A program made the translations under genes and the position numbers. Positions 8,799-17,747 of a stretch of 64,000 bases of DNA are shown here, piece after piece (position 1 is the stretch's first letter; each line of letters starts with the position of its first letter). Location: NCBI GenBank assembly GCA_049889535.1, contig JBMHDF010000013.1, forward strand, positions 1 to 64,000, given 5' to 3'. The DNA is from JAYQKL01 sp049889535. GTDB taxonomy: Bacteria; Pseudomonadota; Alphaproteobacteria; RS24. The notes below the pieces were generated by a model. That model worked only from the letters and a program-made list of their open reading frames with translations. It ran no database searches and was not told the DNA's origin.

Positions 8799-9707
8799 CT
8801 ATTCAAATCTTTCCAGCACCCGCGGTAAATTTATTAAACGATCTGAAAAGGCCTGCCCCCTTGCGCCCAACATGCCAGCTAGCTCACCATCAATATAATA
8901 TTCTAATTCGCCAGCATTTTGCGTCGAAAGACGAAAGTTTTCTTCATCTGGGAAAATAAATTCTTCACCCGCTATGATAATGCTGGAAAATAAAATGCGA
9001 CCCTGCGCATTCACAATGCGCAAAAAAGTCGGCGCGCGCGCGCGAATGGAAACAACTGGCATAGGGCCCGCCAGCGGCTCTGGCAACGCATCAAATCCAG
9101 ACTCGTCAAAATCAGACCCATCAAAATTAGGTTGGGATATATCAGGTAATTCCGTCACGGAAATCTGAGCGTCCAAATCTTGAGATTGGGAGACAGTGGC
9201 GTCATTTTGAGTTGCGGTCTGGGCTGGTATATTTGGCCGTCCCTCGACTGTCTCCCCTGTTATTGGCTCAATTTGCGGCTTTGATGTTTGCGGGGAAACC
9301 AATGTGCCCTTTTCCAAACTCACATTTTCAGCTGTGTTAAGAAAACCAAGAAAAATAAACACGACTAAAACAATTGCCAGCAAACCAAATGCCATGGCCA
9401 TGCTCGGCACTTCTCGCGTTTCGTCAATCTCAGGAAAATCAAGTTTTGTTTTTTGCCCAATATCAGTTTGCTGCTTATACAGCGCGATAATGTCATCAGC
9501 ATCAAGCTCTAAAAATTGGGCATAGGTTTTGACAAAACCAACCACATAGGCACTGCCCGGCAAGCGGTCAAATTGATTGGTTTCAATAGCTTCTAAATGG
9601 TCTTCACGAATACGCAAGGCCTGAGAGACCTCAATCAAATCTAATTGACGCGCTTCTCTTTTAGCCTGCAAAATCTGGCCAATACTGCTCTTTGTTTTCT
9701 GACTCAT
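8799..9707 (-). CDS. RodZ-like membrane protein: HTH and DUF4115
   Basis: Probable cell-shape/cytoskeleton-linked protein of the RodZ type. About 302 residues from the ATG; an in-frame TTG one codon earlier is less likely. Residues 10-75 form a helix-turn-helix of the HTH_25 class (IGQILQAKREARQLDLIEVS then LRIREDHLEAIE). One membrane segment follows (FGLLAIVLVVFIFLGFL, about residues 110-126), then a variable, acidic periplasmic linker and a C-terminal DUF4115 fold (SIRARAPTFLRIVNAQG to NLPRVLERFE). In E. coli RodZ the HTH domain binds MreB; no mreB is present here. It lies between ptsP and ispG, as in many relatives, which also fits a general helix-turn-helix regulator annotation. Confidence 0.82.
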   Translation of the reverse strand: MSQKTKSSIGQILQAKREARQLDLIEVSQALRIREDHLEAIETNQFDRLPGSAYVVGFVKTYAQFLELDADDIIALYKQQTDIGQKTKLDFPEIDETREVPSMAMAFGLLAIVLVVFIFLGFLNTAENVSLEKGTLVSPQTSKPQIEPITGETVEGRPNIPAQTATQNDATVSQSQDLDAQISVTELPDISQPNFDGSDFDESGFDALPEPLAGPMPVVSIRARAPTFLRIVNAQGRILFSSIIIAGEEFIFPDEENFRLSTQNAGELEYYIDGELAGMLGARGQAFSDRLINLPRVLERFE

Positions 9708-9819
9708 CAAACAGCCTCAAAATTAAAAAAGCATTTAAAGCCATAAAAACACCCAAAGCCCCATTTGACAATGCGAAAGCGCACAAAATTTCATTTGGCA
9801 AAACCAGCCTTGTCGCGCG

Positions 9820-12069
9820 CTATAATTTGATTTTTAAACTTTTGGCGATGTTTTCAATTTGGGCGCGGTTTATTTGCGAGCTTTGTTGTAAAACCTGACC
9901 AAAAGCATGGCGCAATTTGCCCAGATTAACCGAGCGCACCATGCGCTTGACCGGCCCAACAGAGGCAGAGGGCATAGAAAATCGCGAATAGCCCATCGCC
10001 AGCATGGCCATTGCATCAAGGGGGCGTCCCGCAATTTCTCCGCAAATTGTCGCATCAACGCCATGTCGTTGGCAGGCATCAGATATTTGCTTCAACATGG
10101 CCATTGGCGCGGGCGATAAAATATCATAGCGCTCGCTTAATTGCGGATTACCCCGATCACTAGCAAAGAAAAACTGCATTAAATCATTTGTGCCAATGCT
10201 GATAAAATCCATAAGCGGCAATAATTCTTCAAGCTGCCACACTAATGACGGCACTTCTAACATGGTTCCTACCCGCACTTTGGCAGGCGCTTGCAGATGA
10301 AACTTTGCTAACCGCGCCACCTCTTTATCCAACAAGTCTTTTGCTTTCACAAACTCGTCAATTTCCGCAATCATGGGGAACATAATATTAAGTTCTTTAC
10401 CCGCGCTGGCTTGCAAAAGTGATCTGAGCTGATACCGCAAAAGGCCTGGGCGGTCGAGCGCTATACGAATAGCGCGCCAGCCCATGGCCGGATTTTCTTC
10501 ATGCGTATGGCGCATATAGGGTAGCACTTTATCACCGCCAATATCCAATGTTCGAAATGTCACTGATTTGTCGCCAGCTTGGTCAAAAACATGACGATAA
10601 AACAAAGCTTGCTCCTCAATACGGGGCAATTTGGCCGAAACCATAAATTGTAATTCCGTACGAAAAAGCCCAATGCCGTCAGCACCGCTATCTGTGAGGT
10701 TTTTCAAATCGACTAACAGACCCGCATTCATAAGCACATCGATTTTTTGTCCATCACGGGTGATGGCCGGCAACTTTCTTACGCGGGCATAGCGCTTTTG
10801 GCGTCTGGCGTTAATCTTGGCGCGTTCAGCATAACTCTCAATCATCTCTGCTGATGGATCAAGAAAACACGCGCCTGTATCAGCATCTAAAATAATTTCC
10901 TGTCCATCATGCGCCAAATCAACAATATTCAGCACCCGCCCGACCATCGGGATACCCAAAGCCCGTGCCACAATTGCCACATGCGCGCTTTGCGAGCCTT
11001 CTTCTAAAATCAAGCCACGCAAATGTTTGCGCTCATAGTCAAGTAATTCAGCAGGGCCCATGCCGCGCGCGACCAAAATCGCATTTTTTGGCAAGCGATC
11101 CGCCGATGCATTGACGGGGCGGCCTGTCAAAATCCGCAACAACCGATTGGTTAAATCTTCAAAATCATGCAGCCGTTCGCGCAAATAAACATCGCGTTGC
11201 CCCATCAGGCGGGCATGCATATCCCCTTGCACGCGCTCTACTGCCGCTTCAGCTGTCAAACCTGTGCGTACCGCCTCGCGCATGCGTGCAAGCCAGCCTT
11301 CATCATTGGCGAACATACGATAGGTTTCCAACACATCGAGATGCTCCCCAGCATGCGACACATCTTCTTTCAGCAGCAATTCATCAACCAAGCGGCGCAA
11401 TTCATAAACCGCTGCCTCAAGTCGCACCTGTTCTGCTTCCTCATCATCTGCAATCAAACGAGAAACCGCTACACGAGGCTCATGCAGAACCACATGCCCC
11501 AACGCCATGCCGCCGGTAAAACCTTGCCCCTGGAATCGTCGCGGCCCCGCACGCGCTGTCTCATCAGCATCCAGCTCACCGCTTTCTGCCAACATTTCAG
11601 CCAATACCATAGCCACTGTTTGCAAGGCTTCGACTTCTTCATCAATGAATGAACGATAAGTTGTGTTTTGTGCGACCAAAACACCAACCAATGTTCCGCC
11701 ACGTAAAACTGGCACACCAACAAAGGAATGGAATCTTTCCTCACCAGTCTCAGGGCGATAGGCAAAACGCGGATGTGTTTGCGCATCAGACAAATTGAGT
11801 GGGCGCGCATGTTGGGCAATATCACCGACCAAGCCCTCGCCCACACGCAAACTTGTTTGATGCACAGCTTCAGGCTTAAGCCCCTCTGTCGCGCAAAGCT
11901 CCAAAGTCACATCATCACGTTTGAGATAAACCGAACACACAGCCGTATTCATGCTGGTGGCAATCAGCTCGACAATCCTGTTCAAGCGGGTTTGCCGGTC
12001 TGTTTCCTCCAGCATGACCTGCCGCAAACGGCGTAAAAGTAATCTTGGTCCGTCAACGGATAAAGGCAT
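9820..12069 (-). CDS. ptsP: PtsP, enzyme I of the nitrogen phosphotransferase system
   Basis: Takes phosphate from phosphoenolpyruvate and starts the regulatory PTS-Ntr relay (EI-Ntr to NPr to EIIA-Ntr). 749 residues, the expected size for the form with a GAF sensor. Residues about 20-170 form the GAF domain (SVYLKRDDVTLELCATEGL). The EI domain follows, with the phosphorylated histidine in EEGSQSAHVAIVARALG, and then the PEP-binding barrel (LFRTELQFM, FRTLDIGGDKVLPYM, SIGTNDLMQFFFA). It is 22 bases behind lysC and presumably co-transcribed. No NPr or EIIA gene is in the window. Confidence 0.95.
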   Translation of the reverse strand: MPLSVDGPRLLLRRLRQVMLEETDRQTRLNRIVELIATSMNTAVCSVYLKRDDVTLELCATEGLKPEAVHQTSLRVGEGLVGDIAQHARPLNLSDAQTHPRFAYRPETGEERFHSFVGVPVLRGGTLVGVLVAQNTTYRSFIDEEVEALQTVAMVLAEMLAESGELDADETARAGPRRFQGQGFTGGMALGHVVLHEPRVAVSRLIADDEEAEQVRLEAAVYELRRLVDELLLKEDVSHAGEHLDVLETYRMFANDEGWLARMREAVRTGLTAEAAVERVQGDMHARLMGQRDVYLRERLHDFEDLTNRLLRILTGRPVNASADRLPKNAILVARGMGPAELLDYERKHLRGLILEEGSQSAHVAIVARALGIPMVGRVLNIVDLAHDGQEIILDADTGACFLDPSAEMIESYAERAKINARRQKRYARVRKLPAITRDGQKIDVLMNAGLLVDLKNLTDSGADGIGLFRTELQFMVSAKLPRIEEQALFYRHVFDQAGDKSVTFRTLDIGGDKVLPYMRHTHEENPAMGWRAIRIALDRPGLLRYQLRSLLQASAGKELNIMFPMIAEIDEFVKAKDLLDKEVARLAKFHLQAPAKVRVGTMLEVPSLVWQLEELLPLMDFISIGTNDLMQFFFASDRGNPQLSERYDILSPAPMAMLKQISDACQRHGVDATICGEIAGRPLDAMAMLAMGYSRFSMPSASVGPVKRMVRSVNLGKLRHAFGQVLQQSSQINRAQIENIAKSLKIKL

Positions 12070-12091
12070 TACTTGTCTCCATGACCCAAAA

Positions 12092-13360
12092 TTAGGTCTG
12101 GCTGCCAGCCGCCTCTAGCTCATCTAAACCATATGCAGCATGAAGCGAGCGGACAGCTAGCTCTGTATAATCAGCATCAATCAAAACACTGACTTTGATT
12201 TCAGATGTTGAAATCACATGAATATTGATACCCTTCTCAGCCAACACAGTGAACATTTTTTGGGCAACACCTGCATGGCTTCGCATACCAATACCAACAA
12301 TTGAAACTTTGGATAACCCGCCTGCGCTTTCAAGCTGGTCATAACCAATATCAGCCTTACCCTGCTCAATCACCGCGACGGCGCGTTGTAATTCATCATT
12401 TGGCACGGTAAAGGTGATATCCGTATGCCCGCCATCTGACGAGATATTCTGCACAATCATATCAACATTTATGGCCGCGTCTGCGAGTGGGCCAAACACA
12501 GCCGCCGCAATGCCGGGCTTATCGGCAACCTGACGCAATGTGATTTTCGCTTCATCGCGCGAATACGCAATGCCACTAACAACTTCTTGTTCCATGATAA
12601 ACTCCTCATTGCAGACCAGCGTTCCAACCAATCCGTCCTCTGGATAGCTGGCCTGCGGGTCATCAAAACTGGCGCGCACTTGCAAACAAACATTATGCAC
12701 CATGGCAAGTTCAACAGATCGTGTTTGCAACACCTTCGCACCCAAAGATGCACTTTCAAGCATTTCTTCATAGCTGATGCGTGACAAACGACGCGCCTCT
12801 GGCACGATGCGTGGGTCGGTCGTATAAACGCCGTCTACATCTGTATATATATCACATCTATCAGCATTGAGCGCTGCCGCCACAGCCACCGCGCTGGTAT
12901 CTGAGCCGCCGCGCCCTAAAGTGGTGATGCGATTATCATCTGCCAGGCCCTGAAAACCAGCAATTACAGCCACGCGGCCTTGTTTGAATTGCGCTTCAAT
13001 TTCTGCTGTTTCAATATCAGAAATGCGTGCCGCCCCATGCACATTATTCGTGCGCACAGGCAATTGCCAGCCAAGCCAACTGCGCGCCGGAATATCTAAC
13101 TCGTTCAGCGCCATGGCCAAAAGCCCGATACTCACCTGCTCACCAGCCGCCACAATCACATCATATTCACGCGCATCATGCAAAGGCGCAATTTCTCGCG
13201 CCAAGCCAACCAGCCGATTGGTTTCGCCAGACATAGCCGAGACCACGACGGCCACCTCATGACCAGCGTCGACTTCTCGTTTGATATGTTGCGCCACATT
13301 GCGGATACGCTGTGTATCGCCAACCGATGTGCCACCAAATTTCATGACCAAGCGCGCCAT
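12092..13360 (-). CDS. lysC: Aspartate kinase, first step to lysine, threonine and methionine
   Basis: Phosphorylates aspartate. 422 residues: an amino-acid kinase domain with the N-terminal KFGGTSVGD motif, the GRGGSDTSAVA phosphate-binding loop and YTDVDGVYTTDPR, followed by two C-terminal ACT domains (about 270-400; VSIVGIGMRSHAGVA) that usually bind lysine and/or threonine for feedback inhibition. It is the first gene of a leftward run with ptsP, the rodZ-like gene, ispG, prfA and prmC. It is divergent from ubiG across 196 bases. That gap is AT-rich and should hold both promoters, but I could not choose a convincing pair of boxes. Confidence 0.96.
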   Translation of the reverse strand: MARLVMKFGGTSVGDTQRIRNVAQHIKREVDAGHEVAVVVSAMSGETNRLVGLAREIAPLHDAREYDVIVAAGEQVSIGLLAMALNELDIPARSWLGWQLPVRTNNVHGAARISDIETAEIEAQFKQGRVAVIAGFQGLADDNRITTLGRGGSDTSAVAVAAALNADRCDIYTDVDGVYTTDPRIVPEARRLSRISYEEMLESASLGAKVLQTRSVELAMVHNVCLQVRASFDDPQASYPEDGLVGTLVCNEEFIMEQEVVSGIAYSRDEAKITLRQVADKPGIAAAVFGPLADAAINVDMIVQNISSDGGHTDITFTVPNDELQRAVAVIEQGKADIGYDQLESAGGLSKVSIVGIGMRSHAGVAQKMFTVLAEKGINIHVISTSEIKVSVLIDADYTELAVRSLHAAYGLDELEAAGSQT

Positions 13361-13556
13361 TATTTTCCCTTTAATCTCAGCTGAGAAAAAATCCTCACCA
13401 AAGCTGGACTTGTGTTCCTAATTACCCCATATAATCATGCAAGGATAATTGCTATGGGAGCGGGCTTATTTACAGGGAAAACACCCTCTATGTCCAGAAC
13501 CTTATCAATTTATTCAAATACCCAAACCATTTGCGCGAGCCAATAAAGGATAGAAA

Positions 13557-14309
13557 ATGAGCGATAAAGACAGCTTCCAGCAAACTGTTGACGCAGATGA
13601 AATCGCTAAATTCTCTGCAATGGCAGAAGAATGGTGGGACCCGCATGGCAAATTTCGGCCGCTGCACAAGTTCAATCCAACGCGGCTAGATTATATTAAA
13701 ACCAAAGCCTGCGCCCATTTTGCGCGCCAGACTGATGATTTGGAACCGCTGGCGGGCTTAAAGCTATTAGATATTGGCTGCGGCGGCGGATTGCTGAGCG
13801 AACCCATGTGCCGTTTGGGCGCACAGGTCACCGGTGCTGATGCTGGCGAAGCCAATATTAAAACCGCCAGCCTGCATGCTGAAAAAATGGGGCTGGACAT
13901 TGATTATCAGTGTATCACCGCCGATGCCCTTGCTGCAAAAGGCGCGCAATTTGACATTATCCTCAATATGGAAGTTGTTGAGCATGTGGCCGATGTGCCT
14001 GCTTTTATGCAAGCCTGCGGCAAAATGTTGAAACCCGATGGCATGATGTTTTTCGCCACCCTCAATCGCACCATTAAGTCTTTTACCTTTGCTATTATTG
14101 GGGCGGAATATGTGTTGCGTTGGTTGCCCCGCGGCACCCATGACTGGAACCAGTTTATCACCCCTTCTGAAATGGAAGACTATCTCGCACTTTCCGATTT
14201 AGAAGCGATGGAAATGACTGGGGTGAGCTTTAACCCAGTGGCCGACAAATGGCGTTTATCGCAAGATTTAAACATCAATTATATGGGTATTGCCCATAAA
14301 AAAGCTTGA
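13557..14309 (+). CDS. ubiG: UbiG, ubiquinone O-methyltransferase
   Basis: SAM-dependent enzyme that performs both O-methylations of the ubiquinone ring. 250 residues. Family hallmarks are EEWWDPHGKFRPLHKFNPTR near the N-terminus, the SAM loop LLDIGCGGGLLSEPM, and the late block RGTHDWNQFITPSEM. The start ATG follows an AAGGA ribosome site. coq7 and coq4 in the same window act on or organise the same pathway. It stands alone on the plus strand between lysC and the DUF1178 gene. Confidence 0.97.
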   Translation: MSDKDSFQQTVDADEIAKFSAMAEEWWDPHGKFRPLHKFNPTRLDYIKTKACAHFARQTDDLEPLAGLKLLDIGCGGGLLSEPMCRLGAQVTGADAGEANIKTASLHAEKMGLDIDYQCITADALAAKGAQFDIILNMEVVEHVADVPAFMQACGKMLKPDGMMFFATLNRTIKSFTFAIIGAEYVLRWLPRGTHDWNQFITPSEMEDYLALSDLEAMEMTGVSFNPVADKWRLSQDLNINYMGIAHKKA

Positions 14310-14322
14310 ACTTAACTGCGCC

Positions 14323-14736
14323 TTAATTTTGTTTTTTGGACGGCACAGTATTGGGTAAAGGTGTCACCTCAATTCCTTCTTCAATAAGTTCGACAGCATC
14401 TTCTAGTGTGGTTTCACCATAAATATCTCGTTTTTCTGCATCGCCATAATGCATGGCCCGCGCCTCGTCAGCAAAATCCTCACCAACATAATCAAAATTT
14501 TCTGTCACATGTTTTTCAACTTGGCGCACCATTTGAACAAATTTTTCTCGTGAGTCCGTTTGCTGGTTCGATTTTTTCGGAATACCAGGCGCCATAATAG
14601 CTTTATCAACTTTTTTGGTTTGGCACACAGGGCATTCTAGCCGGCGCTTTTTCTTATCCTCATCAAAAGCAGCGCTGTCGCGAAACCACGCTTCAAATTC
14701 ATGTCCGTCTTTACAAATCAAATCATAGCGGATCAT
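14323..14736 (-). CDS. DUF1178 protein, small zinc-ribbon-like
   Basis: A 137-residue member of DUF1178, conserved in proteobacteria without a proven function. It begins MIRYDLICKDGHEFEAWFRD and has CPVCQ around residue 35, so Cys8 and the CxxC could form a metal-binding ribbon, as in rubredoxin-like regulators. The remainder is charged, with a helical C-terminus. The ATG at 14736 gives the family's usual N-terminus; a ten-residue upstream extension is possible but unsupported. It overlaps the upstream nitrilase-type gene by 14 bases, suggesting coupled translation, and the pair is a common alphaproteobacterial neighbour of comF. Confidence 0.85.
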   Translation of the reverse strand: MIRYDLICKDGHEFEAWFRDSAAFDEDKKKRRLECPVCQTKKVDKAIMAPGIPKKSNQQTDSREKFVQMVRQVEKHVTENFDYVGEDFADEARAMHYGDAEKRDIYGETTLEDAVELIEEGIEVTPLPNTVPSKKQN

Positions 14737-15595
14737 TATTAAGCTCCAATGAAAAGACTTTGCCATGCTCCAAAACAGGGATTTGCTGGCGGGTCTTTTC
14801 TAATTGTGACATATCTAACTCAGCTAATAAAACGCCTTCGCCTGTTTTTTTCTCAGCCAATATACGCCCCCAAGGATCTATCACGAGGCTATGACCATAA
14901 GTTTCGCGGCCATTTGGATGCTGCCCCGCTTGGGCTGGCGCCACAATAAAACTGGCGGTTTCAATCGCGCGGGCTTGCAATAAAACCTGCCAATGCGCTT
15001 TACCTGTTGGCACCGTAAAAGCAGCTGGCACAGTCATAATTTGCGCCCCTGCTTCGGCCATTTGCCGATAAAGACCCGCAAAACGCAAATCGTAACAAAT
15101 ACTCAAGCCAAGTCGAATAGTGGTTGTTTTAGACGCTTCCCCAAAGGCACAATCCACCAATACCGCCCGCGACCCACCATCATAATGACTTGACTCGCGA
15201 TGGCTTTCGCCGCCCGCCAGCGCCACATCAAATAAATGTATTTTATCATAAGTGGCAACACAGGTGCCATTGGGAGCAAAAAGCAAAGAGCGATTGACCG
15301 CACGCCCAGCAGCATTTTTTAAAATAAATGACCCTGCCTGAAGCCAAATACCTTTCTGCTTGGCTTTGTGCGCAAAGGCTGCCACGCATGGATCTTCTTC
15401 TTGTGTGCAGATTTGCGCATAAAGCTGGTCTTTATCTGCCGGCATGAAATTGCTGGTTTCAGGCGTCACCACCCATTGCGCGCCAGCATTGGCGGCGGCA
15501 TCAATATAGTCCAGCAAGCGCGGGAGATTATCCTCAGCCGTCAATCCGCTACAAAATTGAATACAGGCTATTTTGAGTGGCGTTGGCGCGCCCAT
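14723..15595 (-). CDS. Carbon-nitrogen hydrolase, nitrilase family (Nit1-like)
   Basis: Amidase of the nitrilase superfamily, closest in appearance to the Nit/omega-amidase branch that acts on small amides such as deaminated glutathione; the exact substrate is not shown. 290 residues. The catalytic triad is visible: Glu46 in VVTPETSNF, Lys in YDKIHLFD, Cys in LSICYDLRF. The ATG at 15595 was chosen because it sits six bases after a GGAG site and gives the family-like start. Two earlier in-frame starts exist. Many alphaproteobacteria have a glutaredoxin gene between this gene and comF. Here that space (15596-15632) is empty. Confidence 0.9.
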   Translation of the reverse strand: MGAPTPLKIACIQFCSGLTAEDNLPRLLDYIDAAANAGAQWVVTPETSNFMPADKDQLYAQICTQEEDPCVAAFAHKAKQKGIWLQAGSFILKNAAGRAVNRSLLFAPNGTCVATYDKIHLFDVALAGGESHRESSHYDGGSRAVLVDCAFGEASKTTTIRLGLSICYDLRFAGLYRQMAEAGAQIMTVPAAFTVPTGKAHWQVLLQARAIETASFIVAPAQAGQHPNGRETYGHSLVIDPWGRILAEKKTGEGVLLAELDMSQLEKTRQQIPVLEHGKVFSLELNNDPL

Positions 15596-15632
15596 AAAAC
15601 ACTCCATTAAGATAAAAGAAATCTCATAGATA

Positions 15633-15719
15633 TCATATATGGACAATTTCTGGCATCACAACCCTTGCTGCCGTCAAAACTGAAATTTTTGCGACCCCCG
15701 CGCGCCTCAATATTTTAGC
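15633..15719 (-). other. Residual in-frame 3' end of comF beyond the TGA
   Basis: Twenty-eight codons in the same frame as comF, directly after its TGA (15720-15722) and ending at a second TGA (15633-15635). They encode AKILRRAGVAKISVLTAARV followed by eight more residues, which resembles the ComF C-terminal helix and strand. The codons show no other damage. A read-through product would be 257 residues, the usual family length. I see no ribosome site or start that would make it an independent gene. Confidence 0.7.
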
Positions 15720-16406
15720 TCACGCCTCCACCGTGGCACCCGTTGTCAGCACATCATCAACCAAAACCACATGCTTATCCTTCAGTTTTGCCCGATGGCG
15801 CGGGGCAATGGCAAATGCCCCTCGTAAATTTTTTTTGCGCATTGGGCGGGTCAAACCAATTTGCTGGCGCGTGCGTTTTACGCGCCGTAACCAGGTGACC
15901 TGCATCGGAATTCTCGTTTGCTTTGACAGCACGCGAGCCAACTCTGCCGATTGGTTATAGCGCCGCATTAAAAGCCGCGTCCAATGCAGTGGCACAGGCA
16001 TTATCACATCTGCATCTGGCCAAAACTCTGCCCCTGCACGCAACATAAAAGGCAATAGCAATTGGCGTAATTCCAGCTGGTCGTGAAATTTAAACCGCCG
16101 GACTAATAAACGCGCCGTGCCGTCATAAATCAACGCCGCCCGCGCACAATCATAAGCAGGTGGGCGCATCATCGCGCCCAGCGACACGGTTGCGGGTCCT
16201 AAATCATAAGGCAAAGGCGAGCCCGTGCGCTTACAAACAGGGCCATCAATAAAAGATAAACCCTCCCAACATACGCCGCATAAAGCAATATGACCCTGCA
16301 CAGGCTGATAGCAAAGCACACAACGCGGCGGCAAAAACACATCGAGCATGTTTTGAAAAACAGAGGTTTCTTTCTGTCGCAAAACAGGGGCAGTTTTTCG
16401 TGTCAT
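15720..16406 (-). CDS. comF: ComF-type phosphoribosyltransferase, cut short by an in-frame TGA
   Basis: Member of the ComF/GntX family, tied to DNA uptake and re-use in other bacteria. 228 residues up to the TGA. It has an N-terminal zinc-ribbon-like part (CVLCYQ, CGVCW, CKR), the central PALIYDG-like strand and the PRPP loop VVLVDDVLTTGATVEA, after which it stops. The family normally continues with a Cys and then a helix-strand pair. Here the same frame continues past the TGA as AKILRRAGVAKISVLTAARV, which matches the missing family C-terminus. The gene therefore looks full length with one stop codon, most simply a TGC/TGT to TGA change, so it may be a recent nonsense allele, a sequencing error or a read-through gene. 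It is divergent from the methyltransferase gene across 57 bases. Confidence 0.85.
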   Translation of the reverse strand: MTRKTAPVLRQKETSVFQNMLDVFLPPRCVLCYQPVQGHIALCGVCWEGLSFIDGPVCKRTGSPLPYDLGPATVSLGAMMRPPAYDCARAALIYDGTARLLVRRFKFHDQLELRQLLLPFMLRAGAEFWPDADVIMPVPLHWTRLLMRRYNQSAELARVLSKQTRIPMQVTWLRRVKRTRQQIGLTRPMRKKNLRGAFAIAPRHRAKLKDKHVVLVDDVLTTGATVEA

Positions 16407-16463
16407 ATTATATCGACTTTCTTATTCTTTTCATTCGGGTCAATATTTGTATATAGTGCCGCC

Positions 16464-17333
16464 ATGTCTGATAAAGTGCCAGAAATTTTTGACCGCGCCT
16501 TGCGCCATCAACGCTTACGCCGCGCATATCCGCATTTTAACAAGGCTGATTTTTTGCTGCGACGCATGGCACAGGACATGAATGAGCGGCTTTTAGATGT
16601 GAACCGCAAATTTGATAAAGCCCTGATTGTCACCCCGCATGAAAGCGTGCTTGAAGAAATCACTGCGCTTACAGATAAAGTACGCCATGTTGAAATGGCC
16701 CTATCTACCCCGCTTGATGACCGCTTTCTTGATGAAGAAAACCCGCAGCTTCAAAAAGCGGATTATGATTTAATCCTCTCGCTTAATGGCTTGCATTGCG
16801 TCAATGACTTATTGGGTAGCTTGATACAATATCACCTTGCTTTGCGTCCTGATGGCTTGTTTCTGGCCGGCTTTGCGGGTGGGGAAACCTTAACTGAATT
16901 ACGGCAAAGTTTTCTGCAAGCCGAAACCGAAACCACCAGCGGGGCAAGCCCGCGCGTTCACCCATTTGCGGATTTACAGGATATGGCCGCGCTTATGCAG
17001 CGCGCTGGTTTTGCTTTGCCAGTTGTTGATTATGACCGCGTGACCGTGCGCTACGAGCATGCTTTGGCATTGCTCAAAGACCTCCGCCATATGGGGGAAA
17101 CCAATTGCCTCAAAGACCGTCATCGCCAGCCCCTAAAACGCCAAACCCTGATGCGCATGGCTGAAATTTACCAGCAAAACCATCAACATGATGACGGTAA
17201 AATTCCTGCTATTTTTGATTTGATTTATCTTGCTGGCTGGGCGCCACATGAAAGTCAACAAAAGCCGTTAAGGCCGGGTAGTGCAAAAATGCGCCTGGCT
17301 GATGCTTTAGGTGTGGAAGAGAAAAAAATTTAA
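16464..17333 (+). CDS. SAM-dependent methyltransferase-like protein (NDUFAF5/BioC-like)
   Basis: 289 residues. It matches the alphaproteobacterial group related to mitochondrial NDUFAF5 and BioC: it begins MSDKVPEIFDRALRHQRLRR, has DRALRHQRLRRA and later HCVNDLLGSLIQYHLALRPDGLFLAGFAGGE-type segments (residues about 110-140), and ends with PLRPGSAKMRLADAL. NDUFAF5 acts in complex I assembly; whether this one does is not known. The glycine-rich SAM loop is degenerate here. There is no ribosome site before the ATG, while a TATAGT box ends seven bases before it, so the message may be leaderless. A reading extended upstream to 16290 would run into comF and is not supported. Confidence 0.82.
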   Translation: MSDKVPEIFDRALRHQRLRRAYPHFNKADFLLRRMAQDMNERLLDVNRKFDKALIVTPHESVLEEITALTDKVRHVEMALSTPLDDRFLDEENPQLQKADYDLILSLNGLHCVNDLLGSLIQYHLALRPDGLFLAGFAGGETLTELRQSFLQAETETTSGASPRVHPFADLQDMAALMQRAGFALPVVDYDRVTVRYEHALALLKDLRHMGETNCLKDRHRQPLKRQTLMRMAEIYQQNHQHDDGKIPAIFDLIYLAGWAPHESQQKPLRPGSAKMRLADALGVEEKKI

Positions 17334-17346
17334 ACGCAGCGTGGTT

Positions 17347-17745
17347 TTAAACCAGCTCATTCAATATGCCAATCAAGGGCAAATCAGCCGGTGGCATATC
17401 CAGCTTGAAAAGCGCCACAGGTTTGACCCATTGCAGATTTTGCCCCTCAACAGAGCGAGGCTCCCCCTGCCATTTGCGGCAAATAAAAACCGGCATTAAA
17501 AGATGAAAATCTGCATAGCTGTGGCTGGCAAAACTAAGAGGGGCTAGGCAAGCCGCCGTGACATCAATATCCAACTCTTCTTTTAATTCGCGAATGAGGG
17601 CATTTTCCGGCGTTTCCCCAGCTTCAATTTTACCGCCAGGAAATTCCCATTTGCCGGCCATTGACTTGCCTGCGGGACGCTGCGTCACCAAAACCTTGCC
17701 TTGCTCATTGACCAATGCGCAGGCCACGACCAGAACCTGCTTCAT
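17347..17745 (-). CDS. mutT: Nudix hydrolase, MutT / (d)CTP pyrophosphatase type
   Basis: Cleans the nucleotide pool by hydrolysing oxidised or non-canonical nucleoside triphosphates. 132 residues. The Nudix box is complete: GGKIEAGETPENALIRELKEE, of which the REXXEE core RELKEEL is seen. The N-terminus VVACALVNEQGKVLVTQRPAG and the tail are MutT-like. The start codon lies two bases after the argJ stop, and the ribosome site GGAGT is inside the end of argJ, so translation is coupled. argJ followed by mutT is a familiar alphaproteobacterial pair. Confidence 0.93.
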   Translation of the reverse strand: MKQVLVVACALVNEQGKVLVTQRPAGKSMAGKWEFPGGKIEAGETPENALIRELKEELDIDVTAACLAPLSFASHSYADFHLLMPVFICRKWQGEPRSVEGQNLQWVKPVALFKLDMPPADLPLIGILNELV

Positions 17746-17747
17746 GA

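Noticed and set aside
13405..13440. CTGGACT ... CCCCATATAAT in front of ubiG as a second heat-shock promoter
   Set aside because: The -10 part matches, but the -35 is poor and another spacing puts the better CTTGTGT too close. A TATAAT is embedded, so it cannot be told from chance.
15633..15722. Selenocysteine insertion in ComF
   Set aside because: The TGA replaces a cysteine, but no stable hairpin with a bacterial SECIS loop is visible right after it. Left open only as a question for the mutation.
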